From the NCBI GenBank assembly GCA_028688275.1, contig JAQTYN010000014.1:1-60727 (forward strand): 60,727 nt of DNA, given 5' to 3'. The translations under genes and the position numbers were made by a program. Source of the DNA: Gallionella sp. (GTDB lineage: Bacteria; Pseudomonadota; Gammaproteobacteria; Burkholderiales; Gallionellaceae). How positions within the stretch are numbered: position 1 is the stretch's first letter; each line of letters begins with the position of its first letter. The notes under the pieces were generated by a model, which was not told the DNA's origin, did no database searches, and saw only the letters and a list, made by a program, of their open reading frames with translations. Below, piece after piece: positions 8,579-18,664 of the stretch.

Positions 8579-10603
8579 ATGGCATTCAAGCTGAAATTAC
8601 CTCAATTGAAACGTACGACCAAGCCAGTTGCCCATGTTGGCAAGAAGGCTTCATGGTTAGATTTCAAATTGCCACTGATTGGTGCGCTACCTGTAGCGAG
8701 GCAATTGGCTATCTTGGGCGGTGCAACGGTGGTTGCGGCTGCGATTGCCGCGTTTGCTGTCTACCTGAACTACGAAGAAGTGAATGACCGTACTGAATAC
8801 ATTCAACTTGCTTCAGGTATTGAGTTGAATATTGAACGGCTAGACCATGATGCGGGTTTGGCAGCAGACGGTGAGGAGAGTGCGTTTAAACAGCTGGCCG
8901 AAGCGCGATCAAACTTGACTAAGGCGTTGATGCAACTGGACAAGGGGAGTGCGACAATTCCACCCACCAAAGAGCCTGCCCGTACCGAACTCAATAAGTT
9001 GTTGGTATCAGCAAATAAGATGTTGATCGAAGAAGCTAAGTTGGAAGCAGGTCGTCCCGCACTGATGATGTTGAGTAGCACTGTAGATGCGATGAGTGAA
9101 AGCGAAGCAGAGTTTCGCGTGCTCAGCGAACAATTGCTGACCAGTATTGGTAAAGATCAAGTTGGTCAGTTCATGTTGGCTATCGAACGTATTTCTGGTG
9201 ATACCACAACCTTGCTGGCATCCGATATTGATTTGGATGACGTTGCTCAGCTGGCGATTGATACTGAGGCGGCGGAGGCTTTATTAGCGGTGATGCCTGT
9301 GGGCGCGCCTGGTGTGCAACATGCGGTCGAGCTCTTTGAACCTTATCGTATGAGTGTGGAAGGTCTGGTAGGACAGTCGTTGATGCTGGTGGATGCGAAA
9401 GACTCGGTTAAGTTAATTAGTACTTATATTGATGAGTTGGCAAAAAGTAGTCAAAAGTTAGTTGCTTCATACCGCTACAGTGAATTTGGAGTAATTTACA
9501 CCGCCGTTTCGAGTGTCTTTGGCTTCTTGGCCGTATTGACATTGATGTTGATGTTTAAGGCGTATTTGGATGACTCTAAATATCAAGCAAAAGTGGCTGA
9601 GGAAACTAACTCACGAAACCAAAAGGCGATTTTGCGCCTCATGAACGAATTAAGTGACTTGGCGGATGGCGATTTGACGATTCGTGCGACGGTGACCGAA
9701 GATATTACGGGTGCGATTGCGGACTCAGTGAACTTTACGACGGAAGAGCTACGTAAGCTGGTTGGCGGGATTAACAATGCGTCGGAACAAATGACAGGCG
9801 CGACCAATAATGCGAATGGTTTTTCGCGTGATCTGATCTCAGCGACGCAGAAACAAGTTCGTGAAATTCAAGATGCGGAAGAGTCGGTTCTGCTCATGGC
9901 GAAATCCATTCAAGAGGTTGATAGCAGCGCGGCAAAAGCGAGTGAGGTGGGGCGTCGTACTTTGGCCGCGACGGAGCAAGGTGCTCAAGCGGTGCGTAAT
10001 AGTATTTCAGGTATGGATGGTATTCGTGAACAAATTCAAGAGACAGCGAAACGAATCAAACGACTGGGTGAAAGCTCACAAGAAATTGGTGAAATCGTTG
10101 ACTTGATTTCGGATATTACTGAGCAAACCAACGTTTTGGCGTTGAATGCTGCGATTCAAGCTGCATCCGCAGGTGAAGCAGGTCGAGGCTTCTCAGTGGT
10201 TGCGGAAGAAGTTCAACGGCTGGCGGAACGTTCGGCTGAGGCGACGCGACAAATCGGTGCGCTGGTTAAAACCATTCAAAGCGATACGCACGATGCGGTG
10301 TCTGCGATGGAAAAGAGTACTTTGGGTGTGGTTGAAGGTGCGAAATTGTCAGATGTGGCGGGACAGTCACTGAAGGAAATTGAACAGGTCTCGAACGAGT
10401 TGGCAAAATTGATTAACAGTATTTCGGTGACCACGCAGGTGCAAACGGACATGGTGGGTGAGGTTTCAAATACCATGAAAGAAATTTTGAAGATTACAGG
10501 GCAAACGACTAAGGATACACGATTGACTGCGGAATCCATCGAACAGCTTACTAAATTGGCTGGCGATCTTAAAGGATCAGTAGCAGGCTTCAAAATTCAA
10601 TAA
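8579..10603 (+). CDS. pilJ: Methyl-accepting chemoreceptor PilJ
   Basis: This is the inner-membrane receptor of the pilus chemosensory system. The 674-residue product has a first membrane segment at about 39-63, a periplasmic helical region, a second membrane segment at about 303-326, a HAMP region and a long signalling coiled coil whose tip (EQTNVLALNAAIQAAS near residue 514) is PilJ-like rather than the usual E-A-A-R-A form. The frame is open upstream inside pilI, but ATG 8579 has AAGGGAGA eight bases before it. No methyltransferase or methylesterase gene (pilK, chpB) follows in this operon. Confidence 0.94.
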   Translation: MAFKLKLPQLKRTTKPVAHVGKKASWLDFKLPLIGALPVARQLAILGGATVVAAAIAAFAVYLNYEEVNDRTEYIQLASGIELNIERLDHDAGLAADGEESAFKQLAEARSNLTKALMQLDKGSATIPPTKEPARTELNKLLVSANKMLIEEAKLEAGRPALMMLSSTVDAMSESEAEFRVLSEQLLTSIGKDQVGQFMLAIERISGDTTTLLASDIDLDDVAQLAIDTEAAEALLAVMPVGAPGVQHAVELFEPYRMSVEGLVGQSLMLVDAKDSVKLISTYIDELAKSSQKLVASYRYSEFGVIYTAVSSVFGFLAVLTLMLMFKAYLDDSKYQAKVAEETNSRNQKAILRLMNELSDLADGDLTIRATVTEDITGAIADSVNFTTEELRKLVGGINNASEQMTGATNNANGFSRDLISATQKQVREIQDAEESVLLMAKSIQEVDSSAAKASEVGRRTLAATEQGAQAVRNSISGMDGIREQIQETAKRIKRLGESSQEIGEIVDLISDITEQTNVLALNAAIQAASAGEAGRGFSVVAEEVQRLAERSAEATRQIGALVKTIQSDTHDAVSAMEKSTLGVVEGAKLSDVAGQSLKEIEQVSNELAKLINSISVTTQVQTDMVGEVSNTMKEILKITGQTTKDTRLTAESIEQLTKLAGDLKGSVAGFKIQ

Positions 10604-10620
10604 CTCATAGCGACCTAAGC

Positions 10621-13600
10621 ATGAATAACCCAGCACAATTTGATCGCACAACACTGTCTGCTGTAAAGCCAGGCGTGGATGCCACGCTGGTCGAACTGAG
10701 TACACAGCTCGACCAGTTCTTAGAAAATCCTATTGCTGGCAAGGCTGCGCTCATCCGTGCACAAAGTGAATTGCATCGACTGCTCGGCGTATTCAAAATG
10801 GTGCATTTGGATGGTCTCGCCGTGTTTTGCACGGAATATGAGATGGTGCTCAATGAGCTTGCCGTTACTCCTCAAATTACCTCTGCGTTGCATCGAGAGG
10901 AATTGCGCGCCGCTTTAACGGCATTGAGTCGCTATTTGGACGATTTGGCACAAGGTGCCGACAACACCACGTTGCGCTTGTTCACGCAGTATCAACAGCT
11001 ACAGCAACTTCGTGGTTTGGAAATGTCGTTTGATTTAGATTTGTTCTTTCCAAATCTGGCCGTGCAATTACCGACTTCAGTATTAAGTCTTGCGCAATTC
11101 CCTAATCCAACAGCATATTTTAAAGCGGCGAGAGGTTATTACCAACAAGGATTGCTCAAATATTTACGCCAAGATGATGTACCTGCAGCGTTAAAATTGA
11201 TGCAACAAGCAGTTAATGTTGCCATGTCATCGATGCCTGCAGATGATACTCGCGCTTTTTGGTGGGTTTGTAGTGGTCTGATTGACTGTGTCAGTCGAGA
11301 TGGTCTGCCTTCGGATTTAAGCGCACAAAAAGCTCTTGGTCGTGTTGATCAACAGATGCGGTCCGTGATTGCGGGATCGCCAGCAAATGCACGCCCATTA
11401 CTTAATGAAATGCTCTATCTGATCGGACGTAGTCATAACGTTAGCGAGATTGTTGCCTCTATTAAGCTCACCTACGCATTGGATCGATATTTCCCCGAGT
11501 TGACTACGCTGTCACCCGCTGAATTGGCGAAAAATTTAGGCATCATTCGTGAATTGTTGCGTAGCACGGAAGAGCAATGGGAGCTGTGTGTTCAGGGTGA
11601 TGCGGCTGCGCGTACAAACTTTATGGCTCAAGCCAAATTGATTGCGCAACAGAATGATGCCCTTGATTTGAATGCGCTGCAATATCTTGCCCAGCAAATA
11701 GCCAAATTTTCGGTTACATTGACCAACGAGGAAAATGTTCAGCATTTAGCCATGGATATGGCAATTGCCTTGTTGCTGATGGGAAGTGGCATTTCACACT
11801 ATCGCGAATTAGATCGTTCATTCCAAGAGCAAGTACGTTTGCTCTCGGAACATATGCAATCCGAAATTGATGGTGAACCACTTGCCGAACAGCACTTGGT
11901 AGATCTTGTTGATTTATATTGTCAAACTGAAAGGAATGACGCTCTATTTTTGCTGAGCAAAGAGATGCTCATCAATTTAGAGCAGACAGAAGGCGGTTTG
12001 AATGGATTGTTTGGCGCAGACTCTAAGCGTGATGAGTTAGAGAGCGTTCAACGCTGGTTAAAGCAAATTCAAGGTGGGTTACAGGTTTCTTCTTTGAAAC
12101 ATGCTTCTCAGTTGCTTCAGGCTATTCAAGAGACTATCGAGAGATTTGCTGAGTCAGATGCTGTGATTCATCCAGTGGATAGTCGAACTGTCGCCAGTGC
12201 GATTAGTCAGTTAGAGGGGTATTTGGAACAATTGCCCAATGGGCATGAAGATCAAGTGGATGGTTTGCAGCATGCCATGGAAGAGTTGGCGAAATTGCGT
12301 CAGCCTGAACCCATCGCAATTCCTGCCACTTTGTTGGAGATACCTGAAGTTGAATCGGCGGTGGTTTCTCAGCCTTCACGTTCGTCTGAAGATCAAGAGT
12401 TGCTCGAAATCTTTCTGGAAGAAGCAACAGAAGTTTTGGAAATTATGCGCGCCAATCACGAGATTAGTCAGCTTGAGCCGACTAATCGTGAGGCATTGGT
12501 CACGATACGACGAGGTTTCCATACCCTAAAAGGCAGTGGGCGTATGGTTGGGTTGGTCGAGATAGGTGAAGTTGCTTGGGTCGCAGAAAGTGCCATGAAT
12601 AAATGGCTGCAAGACAATAAACCCGCATCGCCTGATTTACTACGCTTTATTGAGCAAGCAATACAGCATTTTGCGGCCTGGGTGGACACCCTTGGTGCGA
12701 AGGGATATGCAAATGTCCAAGCAGAAGGATTGGTTAAATTTGCGCAGCGTATTGAAGCTGCTGCGATCGGTCATACAGCCGAAGTGGCGCGTCCTGTTGC
12801 ACCAGTTGCTATCCCCGTCGAACCAGTAGTGGCTGTGCAAGCTGTTCCCCCTTCCCCTGTTACTGCTCCTGCGGTTCATCCTGTTAAGGCAGATACTAGT
12901 GACACCGATATGATACATATTGGCGATAAAGCACTGTCGACGACACTGTTCAAAATTGGTTCTGAAGAAGCGAAGCAGCATGCCAGTGCATTGCGAGTAT
13001 GTTTTAATGAGTTGAAAAAGACGCCCTCATTGTTGATTCAGTACGATTTTATGCGCGCAGCGCATACGTTGGCAGGTGTCAATCGTGCGATGGGGTTTTC
13101 TGCAATTGTAGAATTAGCTTTTGCACTTGAGAGCTGGTTGCAGTCGCGTATTGAACAGCCATCCGTCTTGCGTGAAGTTGAAAAGCCTTTGCTTGAGGGG
13201 GTGATCAGTGCGTTGGAAGATATGACTCAACGCCTCAGTAATCAAGTGCTTCCAACTGGTCGTGATGACTTGGTCGCGCAATTGCGCCAAAGTAAAGAGC
13301 CGTTAGGCAACGTCGCTACGCCTGAGCCGAGTGAGCCTGTTGACATGGTTGCACCAATAACACTTGCTCCTGTTGAAGAGATCGCTTTTGCAGCTGAAAC
13401 ACCCGTAGTGGAAATAGCAACGTTTGCGCCCGCGCCAGCTGCGTCAGTTTCACCGATGGAATTGGTGAGTGAAGCTGCGCCTGCAGAAGCAGTCGATACT
13501 TTTGCGACTTTCTTCGATCAAGTATCTGTTCCTGCAGAAGAAATTTCCTTTTCTGCTGAAGTGCCAGTTGTGGATGTGGAGATGTTCGCTCCCGTGCCCG

Positions 13601-16600
13601 CTGAACCAGCTGCACCGTTAGAATTCGTGAGCGAAGTCGCGCCTGTAGAAGAAGTAGATGCGTTTGCAGGCTTCTTCGACCAAGCGACTGCACCTGCCGA
13701 AGAAACCACCCTGAATGTCGAAGCTCCAGAGGTGGATTTGGCAATGTTTACGGCCATGCCCGCTGAGCCAGTTTTACCGATGGAGTTAGTGAGCGAAGTC
13801 GCGCCTGTAGAAGAAGTAGATGCGTTTGCAGGCTTCTTCGACCAAGTGACTGCTCCTGCCGAAGAAACCACCCTGAACGTCGAAGCTCCAGAGGTGGATT
13901 TGGCAATGTTTACGGTCATGCCCGCTGAGCCAGCTTCACCGATGGAATTAGTGAGCGAAGTCGCTCCTGTTGAAGAGGTGGATGCGTTTGCAGGCTTCTT
14001 CGACCAAGTGACTGCACCTGCCGAGGAAACTACCCTGAACGTCGAACCTCCAGAGGTGGATTTGGCAATGTTTACGGTCATGCCCGCTGAGCCAGTTTTA
14101 CCGATGGAGTTAGTGAGCGAAGTCGCGCCTGTAGAAGAAGTAGATGCGTTTGCAGGCTTCTTCGACCAAGTGACTGCACCTGCCGAGGAAACTACCCTGA
14201 ACGTCGAAGCTCCAGAGGTAGATTTGGCAATGTATACGGCCATGCCTGCTGAGCCAGTTGCACCGATGGAGTTAGTGAGCGAAGTAGCGCCTGTAGAAGA
14301 AGTAGATGCATTTGCAGGTTTCTTTGACCAAGTGTCTGCACCCGTTGAGGCAATTGCTTTTACAGCTGAAGCGCATGAGGGAGATGTGCCGAAGTTTGTG
14401 TCGGTGCCTGTTGAGCAAGTTGCGACTGCGGCTGCAATTATCCCTGCACATGAAGTCATGGACGTTGTACCAGTTGTCGCAGCACCTGTGAGTGTTCCTG
14501 CCATAACTCCATTGTCCACGCCAAATCAATTGAATATTGGTGGACGTGTAATTTCAAGGGCACTGTTCAGTGTGGGGTCTGATGAAACGCGACAAAATGT
14601 ACTTGTGCTACGCCGTTGTTTTAATGAATTGAGAGCAAGTGCTACCCAAGTTGTTCAGTATGATTTTATGCGCGCGGCGCATACTATTGTGGGCGTGAAT
14701 CGTGCGATGGGCTTTTCATCAGTTGTGGATTTAGCAGTTGTTTTAGAAAGCTGGCTGCAAGCGCGTATTGATCAGCCTTCTGTATTGCACGAAACAGAAG
14801 CACTTTTGCTGAATGAAGTCGTTGCGGCTTTGGAGGAGATGACCCAACAACTTTGCAATCAAGAGTTTCCATTGGGACGAGATGACTTAGTTTCACAACT
14901 GCGCTTGGCCAGAGAGCCGTTGACTGTAGGTAGCGCACCTGTGGTGAATGAGGTGTTGACCGTTCTGCCACCCGATGCGGGTGCAGTTGAGGTGAGTGCG
15001 GCAATGGTAGCAGATGATGCTTTTGCAGCATTGTTTGAGCAAACCACCTCAACAGTTGTAAGTCCGCCACAGAATGCAGCACCTGCTGCCCAGACATCGG
15101 AACTGATAGAATCCGCTGTGCAGACTGTTGAGGTCGCACCTGATACCGTCTCAGGTGAAGAGGATATGTTTGCGGCATTATTTGCACCTGCTGAGGCAGC
15201 AGTTCAACCTGCGCTCGATGATGCGGTACTTGATATTGCAAAACTCTTTGAAGCAACCGCTCCAGTAAAAGCTGCTCCTGTGAGTAAGGCAGAGCAAAGC
15301 GTAGCTTCTGCGACGCAAAATGTTCAGGCTCCGCAACATACGGGGACACTCGAACAAGCTGTCGGAGAGAAAACTGATATATCGCAAGTTCACGATGACG
15401 TGGATGAACAATTACTACCTGTCTTCTTGGAAGAAGCCGATGAATTGATGCCAAAAGTGAGCGAATGCTTACGTGCTTGGCGTGAAATGCCAACTAATGA
15501 GCAACAATCGAATCTCTTAAAACGGCTGCTGCACACCATGAAGGGTAGTTCGCGTATGGCAGGCGCGATGCGCATTGGTGAACTGTCGCATGAAATGGAA
15601 AGTCGCGTCTTGGCTGTTGCCAAACTGAGTAATCATGAAGGCTACTGGGATGGTTTGGAGCACGAGTTAGATCGCGTTTCAGGATTGATTGAAGAGCTGC
15701 GCACAGGTAAGCCTAGTCCTTTAGAAGTCGTTATCAGCAAAGCAAAAGAGGAGTCTTCAGAAGAAGTTCGTGCGGAAGTTGAAGAAACAAGTACACATAA
15801 CGAAGAGCAAAATAATCGTCGTTCTACAGAGCGGGCAGCATGGGGCAATATGTTGCGCGTCCGTGCAGATGTTGTAGATCGTTTGGTCAATGAAGCAGGT
15901 GAAATCAGTGTGACCCGTTCCCGTATGGAAACAGAGTTGCGCATATTTAAAGACTCTTTGATGGAATTAACGGGGAGTGTGACGCGACTACGTCAGCAAT
16001 TGCGTGAAGTTGAAATTCAGGCCGAAAGCCAGATGCAAGCGCGGATTACCTTGAGCCAAGAGGATAACGAACATTTTGATCCACTAGAGTTTGACCGTTT
16101 TACCCGTTTGCAAGAGTTAACGCGGTTTATGAACGAAAGTGTGCATGACGTACAAACCGTGCAACAAACGTTGCTGAAGAATTTGGATGAAACTGCTGCG
16201 GCAATGTCTGCGCAGGCTCGACTTAATCGTGATTTGCAACAACGTTTGATGAACGTGCGTATGGTGCCTTTCAATAGTATTTCTGAGCGGCTGTATCGTA
16301 TTGTTCGCCAAACAGGTAAAGACTTGAAGAAGCGTGCCAACCTTGAGTTGCAGGGCGGGCATGTCGAGCTGGATCGTGGTGTGTTGGAAAAAATGACCGC
16401 ACCGTTTGAGCATTTACTGCGAAATTCGATTGCGCATGGTTTAGAAAGTGAAACTGAGCGTGCAAAAACCAACAAACCAACGATTGGTGAAATTCGATTA
16501 TCCTTGCATCAAGAAAACAACGAAGTTGTTTTTGAAATTAGTGATGACGGTAAAGGTTTGAATTTTGAGGCACTTCGCAATAAAGCAATCTCATTAGGCT

Positions 16601-17649
16601 TTGGTAAACCTGGTGAAGTGTTGAGTGAGCAACAGCTTGCGCAGTTGATCTTTGTATCTGGTGTTTCGACGGCGACTGAAGTGAGTGCGGTGGCAGGCCG
16701 CGGCATTGGTATGGATGTGGTGCGAAGCGAAATTGCGGGCTTGGGTGGTCGTATTGACGTGAGTTCTGTTGCAGGTGTAGGAACACGTTTCACCGTTCAT
16801 TTGCCGCTTACTTTGGCGGTGATGCAAACAGTCATGGTGCGTTCGGGTGAGTCAATATTTGCGATTCCAGCTACCATGGTTGAGCAAGTGGTTCAGTTGA
16901 AAACCGATGCAATGACTGCCTTACACCAATCTCGCCACCTTGATGCACAGGGGCACTCCTATCCTTTGCACTACTTGCCTGCTTTATTGGGTGAAGAGAG
17001 TCACGTTGTTGAGAATTATCTGAGAAACTCTATCTTATTGCTACGCAGTTCGGAGCAACGAATTGCCTTACATGTAGATGAATTGCTTGGACGCCAAGAA
17101 GCGGTGGTGAAAAATATCGGACCGCAACTGGCTCGTTTGATTGGAGTGGCAGGTGCAACGGTGCGCGGTGATGGTGCGGTGGTATTGATTCTAAATCCCG
17201 TACAAATGGCACAGCGTGTCTTGACGACGGTACACAAAGTGAATGCAGCTGAACCCGTTGCGCTGCGTACTCAGCCTTTGGTGATGGTGGTGGATGATTC
17301 CTTGACCGTGCGGAAAATTACGTCACGTTTGTTGCTGCGTGCAGGTTATCAAGTGGCAACGGCGACAGATGGTGTGAATGCACTGGAACAATTGAGTGAT
17401 ATTACGCCAGATGTGATGTTGTTGGATGTTGAAATGCCGCGCATGGATGGTTTTGAATTGACGAAAAACATCCGTCGAAATGAACGGATGAAACAATTCC
17501 CGATCATCATGATTACCTCGCGTACCGCAGATAAACATCGTGATTATGCTTTCCAATTAGGGGTGAATGCTTATTTAGGTAAACCGTACCAAGAAGAAGA
17601 TTTGCTGAGTCGCATTGCCGCTTTTGTAGAGGCCGCAGCACACGCTTAG
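10621..17649 (+). CDS. chpA: Hybrid chemotaxis histidine kinase ChpA/PilL
   Basis: This 2342-residue CheA-type kinase drives PilG and PilH. In order: a long N-terminal region without recognisable catalytic sites; a canonical Hpt domain with H634 (HTLKGSGRM); Hpt-like domains around H815 and H1354 (AAHTLAG, AAHTIVG); a tandem-repeat linker between these two; a strong Hpt with H1638 (HTMKGSSRM); the dimerisation region; the HATPase (N-box HLLRNSIAHG 1931-1940, DDGKG 1975-1979, GRGIGMD near 2026); a CheW-like domain; and a receiver with acceptor D2269 (LLLDVEMP). Size and order match ChpA of Pseudomonas, which has more Hpt domains. It closes the operon before a strong terminator. Confidence 0.95.
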   Translation: MNNPAQFDRTTLSAVKPGVDATLVELSTQLDQFLENPIAGKAALIRAQSELHRLLGVFKMVHLDGLAVFCTEYEMVLNELAVTPQITSALHREELRAALTALSRYLDDLAQGADNTTLRLFTQYQQLQQLRGLEMSFDLDLFFPNLAVQLPTSVLSLAQFPNPTAYFKAARGYYQQGLLKYLRQDDVPAALKLMQQAVNVAMSSMPADDTRAFWWVCSGLIDCVSRDGLPSDLSAQKALGRVDQQMRSVIAGSPANARPLLNEMLYLIGRSHNVSEIVASIKLTYALDRYFPELTTLSPAELAKNLGIIRELLRSTEEQWELCVQGDAAARTNFMAQAKLIAQQNDALDLNALQYLAQQIAKFSVTLTNEENVQHLAMDMAIALLLMGSGISHYRELDRSFQEQVRLLSEHMQSEIDGEPLAEQHLVDLVDLYCQTERNDALFLLSKEMLINLEQTEGGLNGLFGADSKRDELESVQRWLKQIQGGLQVSSLKHASQLLQAIQETIERFAESDAVIHPVDSRTVASAISQLEGYLEQLPNGHEDQVDGLQHAMEELAKLRQPEPIAIPATLLEIPEVESAVVSQPSRSSEDQELLEIFLEEATEVLEIMRANHEISQLEPTNREALVTIRRGFHTLKGSGRMVGLVEIGEVAWVAESAMNKWLQDNKPASPDLLRFIEQAIQHFAAWVDTLGAKGYANVQAEGLVKFAQRIEAAAIGHTAEVARPVAPVAIPVEPVVAVQAVPPSPVTAPAVHPVKADTSDTDMIHIGDKALSTTLFKIGSEEAKQHASALRVCFNELKKTPSLLIQYDFMRAAHTLAGVNRAMGFSAIVELAFALESWLQSRIEQPSVLREVEKPLLEGVISALEDMTQRLSNQVLPTGRDDLVAQLRQSKEPLGNVATPEPSEPVDMVAPITLAPVEEIAFAAETPVVEIATFAPAPAASVSPMELVSEAAPAEAVDTFATFFDQVSVPAEEISFSAEVPVVDVEMFAPVPAEPAAPLEFVSEVAPVEEVDAFAGFFDQATAPAEETTLNVEAPEVDLAMFTAMPAEPVLPMELVSEVAPVEEVDAFAGFFDQVTAPAEETTLNVEAPEVDLAMFTVMPAEPASPMELVSEVAPVEEVDAFAGFFDQVTAPAEETTLNVEPPEVDLAMFTVMPAEPVLPMELVSEVAPVEEVDAFAGFFDQVTAPAEETTLNVEAPEVDLAMYTAMPAEPVAPMELVSEVAPVEEVDAFAGFFDQVSAPVEAIAFTAEAHEGDVPKFVSVPVEQVATAAAIIPAHEVMDVVPVVAAPVSVPAITPLSTPNQLNIGGRVISRALFSVGSDETRQNVLVLRRCFNELRASATQVVQYDFMRAAHTIVGVNRAMGFSSVVDLAVVLESWLQARIDQPSVLHETEALLLNEVVAALEEMTQQLCNQEFPLGRDDLVSQLRLAREPLTVGSAPVVNEVLTVLPPDAGAVEVSAAMVADDAFAALFEQTTSTVVSPPQNAAPAAQTSELIESAVQTVEVAPDTVSGEEDMFAALFAPAEAAVQPALDDAVLDIAKLFEATAPVKAAPVSKAEQSVASATQNVQAPQHTGTLEQAVGEKTDISQVHDDVDEQLLPVFLEEADELMPKVSECLRAWREMPTNEQQSNLLKRLLHTMKGSSRMAGAMRIGELSHEMESRVLAVAKLSNHEGYWDGLEHELDRVSGLIEELRTGKPSPLEVVISKAKEESSEEVRAEVEETSTHNEEQNNRRSTERAAWGNMLRVRADVVDRLVNEAGEISVTRSRMETELRIFKDSLMELTGSVTRLRQQLREVEIQAESQMQARITLSQEDNEHFDPLEFDRFTRLQELTRFMNESVHDVQTVQQTLLKNLDETAAAMSAQARLNRDLQQRLMNVRMVPFNSISERLYRIVRQTGKDLKKRANLELQGGHVELDRGVLEKMTAPFEHLLRNSIAHGLESETERAKTNKPTIGEIRLSLHQENNEVVFEISDDGKGLNFEALRNKAISLGFGKPGEVLSEQQLAQLIFVSGVSTATEVSAVAGRGIGMDVVRSEIAGLGGRIDVSSVAGVGTRFTVHLPLTLAVMQTVMVRSGESIFAIPATMVEQVVQLKTDAMTALHQSRHLDAQGHSYPLHYLPALLGEESHVVENYLRNSILLLRSSEQRIALHVDELLGRQEAVVKNIGPQLARLIGVAGATVRGDGAVVLILNPVQMAQRVLTTVHKVNAAEPVALRTQPLVMVVDDSLTVRKITSRLLLRAGYQVATATDGVNALEQLSDITPDVMLLDVEMPRMDGFELTKNIRRNERMKQFPIIMITSRTADKHRDYAFQLGVNAYLGKPYQEEDLLSRIAAFVEAAAHA
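13370..14400 (+). repeat. Six tandem 162-bp (54-residue) repeats inside chpA
   Basis: The motif D-x-F-A-x-F-F-D-Q recurs with its Asp codon at 13495, 13657, 13819, 13981, 14143 and 14305, a strict 162-base period. Each unit reads as an acidic Pro/Ala/Glu/Val-rich segment containing VAPVEEVDAFAGFFDQ, then APAEETTLNV, then PMELVSEV. The middle copies are nearly identical in DNA; the outer ones are degenerate. The array links two Hpt-like domains and looks recently expanded. Confidence 0.93.
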
Positions 17650-17656
17650 TAGATAG

Positions 17657-17696
17657 AAAAAGCCCGTCCACTTTCACAAGTTGGACGGGCTTTTTT
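17657..17696 (+). terminator. Rho-independent terminator of the pil-chp operon
   Basis: AGCCCGTCCA (17661-17670) pairs perfectly with TGGACGGGCT (17682-17691), with a run of A before and six T within and after the stem. It starts just after the chpA stop. The flanking A and T runs also let it work for the converging mutarotase gene. Confidence 0.92.
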
Positions 17697-17740
17697 ACGT
17701 CTATACACATCCAGCATCGTACGTTGCTGGACTACAAGTG

Positions 17741-18643
17741 CTACATGGTTGACGCGCGATATTCGACAACCAAGCGATGTTGTGTGCCAGCGGCAACCGT
17801 CACAACATTTTCGATGGCGTTAGCGGATTCCACACAAACCATTTCACGCCAGCCGTCAGGTTGACCCATGTCACCCATTTTGTTGGCTTTTTCAACCCAT
17901 GGCGTCCAAACGACCGTGGATAAACTACCCGATTTAGCCACATGAATACGACGATTCAGTTTCGGATCTTCAATGACGCATTCAGCAGCGGTGTTGATAT
18001 ACACGCGGTCGGTTTCGCCTGAGAATTGAATTGCGCCTGCTTGTTGGCGCAGATTTGAACCGCCGACTTTATCCCAATAATCACAACCTTCCAGCCCAGT
18101 TACACTCACCGCCGCGATGTCGCTGATATGCAAATAAGTGTGCAAGGCTTCACCGATAACAAAATCGGTTGTGCCTGTATTCGCGGTGGTCAGTTCCATA
18201 CGCAAGGTTTCACCTACCACCACCGTTAAATCCACGGTGCAGGATTGATTCCATTGCGTACGTGTTTTTTCGCTTTCAATTAAGCGCAGGACCAAGCGCG
18301 TTGCGCCATTAGGTTCAGTGCCCGATTCAATCACCTGCCATGGCACCGTGCGTGCAAAACCATGTCCAGGGAAACCTGCTTCGCTGGCATGCGCGCCAAA
18401 CCATGGCCAACATACGGGTGCGCCCCCCCGTATCGACTTCCCAACCGCAGGCTTGGTGTCGCGAGACAGCCAGACCACAGGCACAGATTGTGAAGCAGGC
18501 TGCCAGTGCATCAAATGCGCGCCTTGCAAGCACAAGCTGGCTTGTCCATTGTTGATGTCCGCAATGATTAAACCACTGTCATCAGTGCGAAAGCTGAGTT
18601 GGTTGGATATGCCAAATTGGCTGTTGAGTTGTGCTACGTTCAT
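17741..18643 (-). CDS. D-hexose-6-phosphate mutarotase (YeaD family)
   Basis: It interconverts the alpha and beta anomers of glucose 6-phosphate and similar sugars. The 300-residue protein has the galactose-mutarotase-like beta-sandwich features LQGAHLMHWQP, SIRGGAPVCWPWFG, PGHGFAR and the catalytic-His region EALHTYLHI. AAGGAG precedes the ATG. It lies 21 bases after ilvD on the same strand and is probably co-transcribed; the two functions have no obvious direct link. Confidence 0.92.
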   Translation of the reverse strand: MNVAQLNSQFGISNQLSFRTDDSGLIIADINNGQASLCLQGAHLMHWQPASQSVPVVWLSRDTKPAVGKSIRGGAPVCWPWFGAHASEAGFPGHGFARTVPWQVIESGTEPNGATRLVLRLIESEKTRTQWNQSCTVDLTVVVGETLRMELTTANTGTTDFVIGEALHTYLHISDIAAVSVTGLEGCDYWDKVGGSNLRQQAGAIQFSGETDRVYINTAAECVIEDPKLNRRIHVAKSGSLSTVVWTPWVEKANKMGDMGQPDGWREMVCVESANAIENVVTVAAGTQHRLVVEYRASTM

Positions 18644-18664
18644 GGTACTTCTCCTTAATAAAAT

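Noticed and set aside
13518-14519. 333-codon minus-strand frame rich in Ser/Thr/Ala
   Set aside because: It is the antisense shadow of the chpA tandem repeats; its regularity comes from the 162-bp period.
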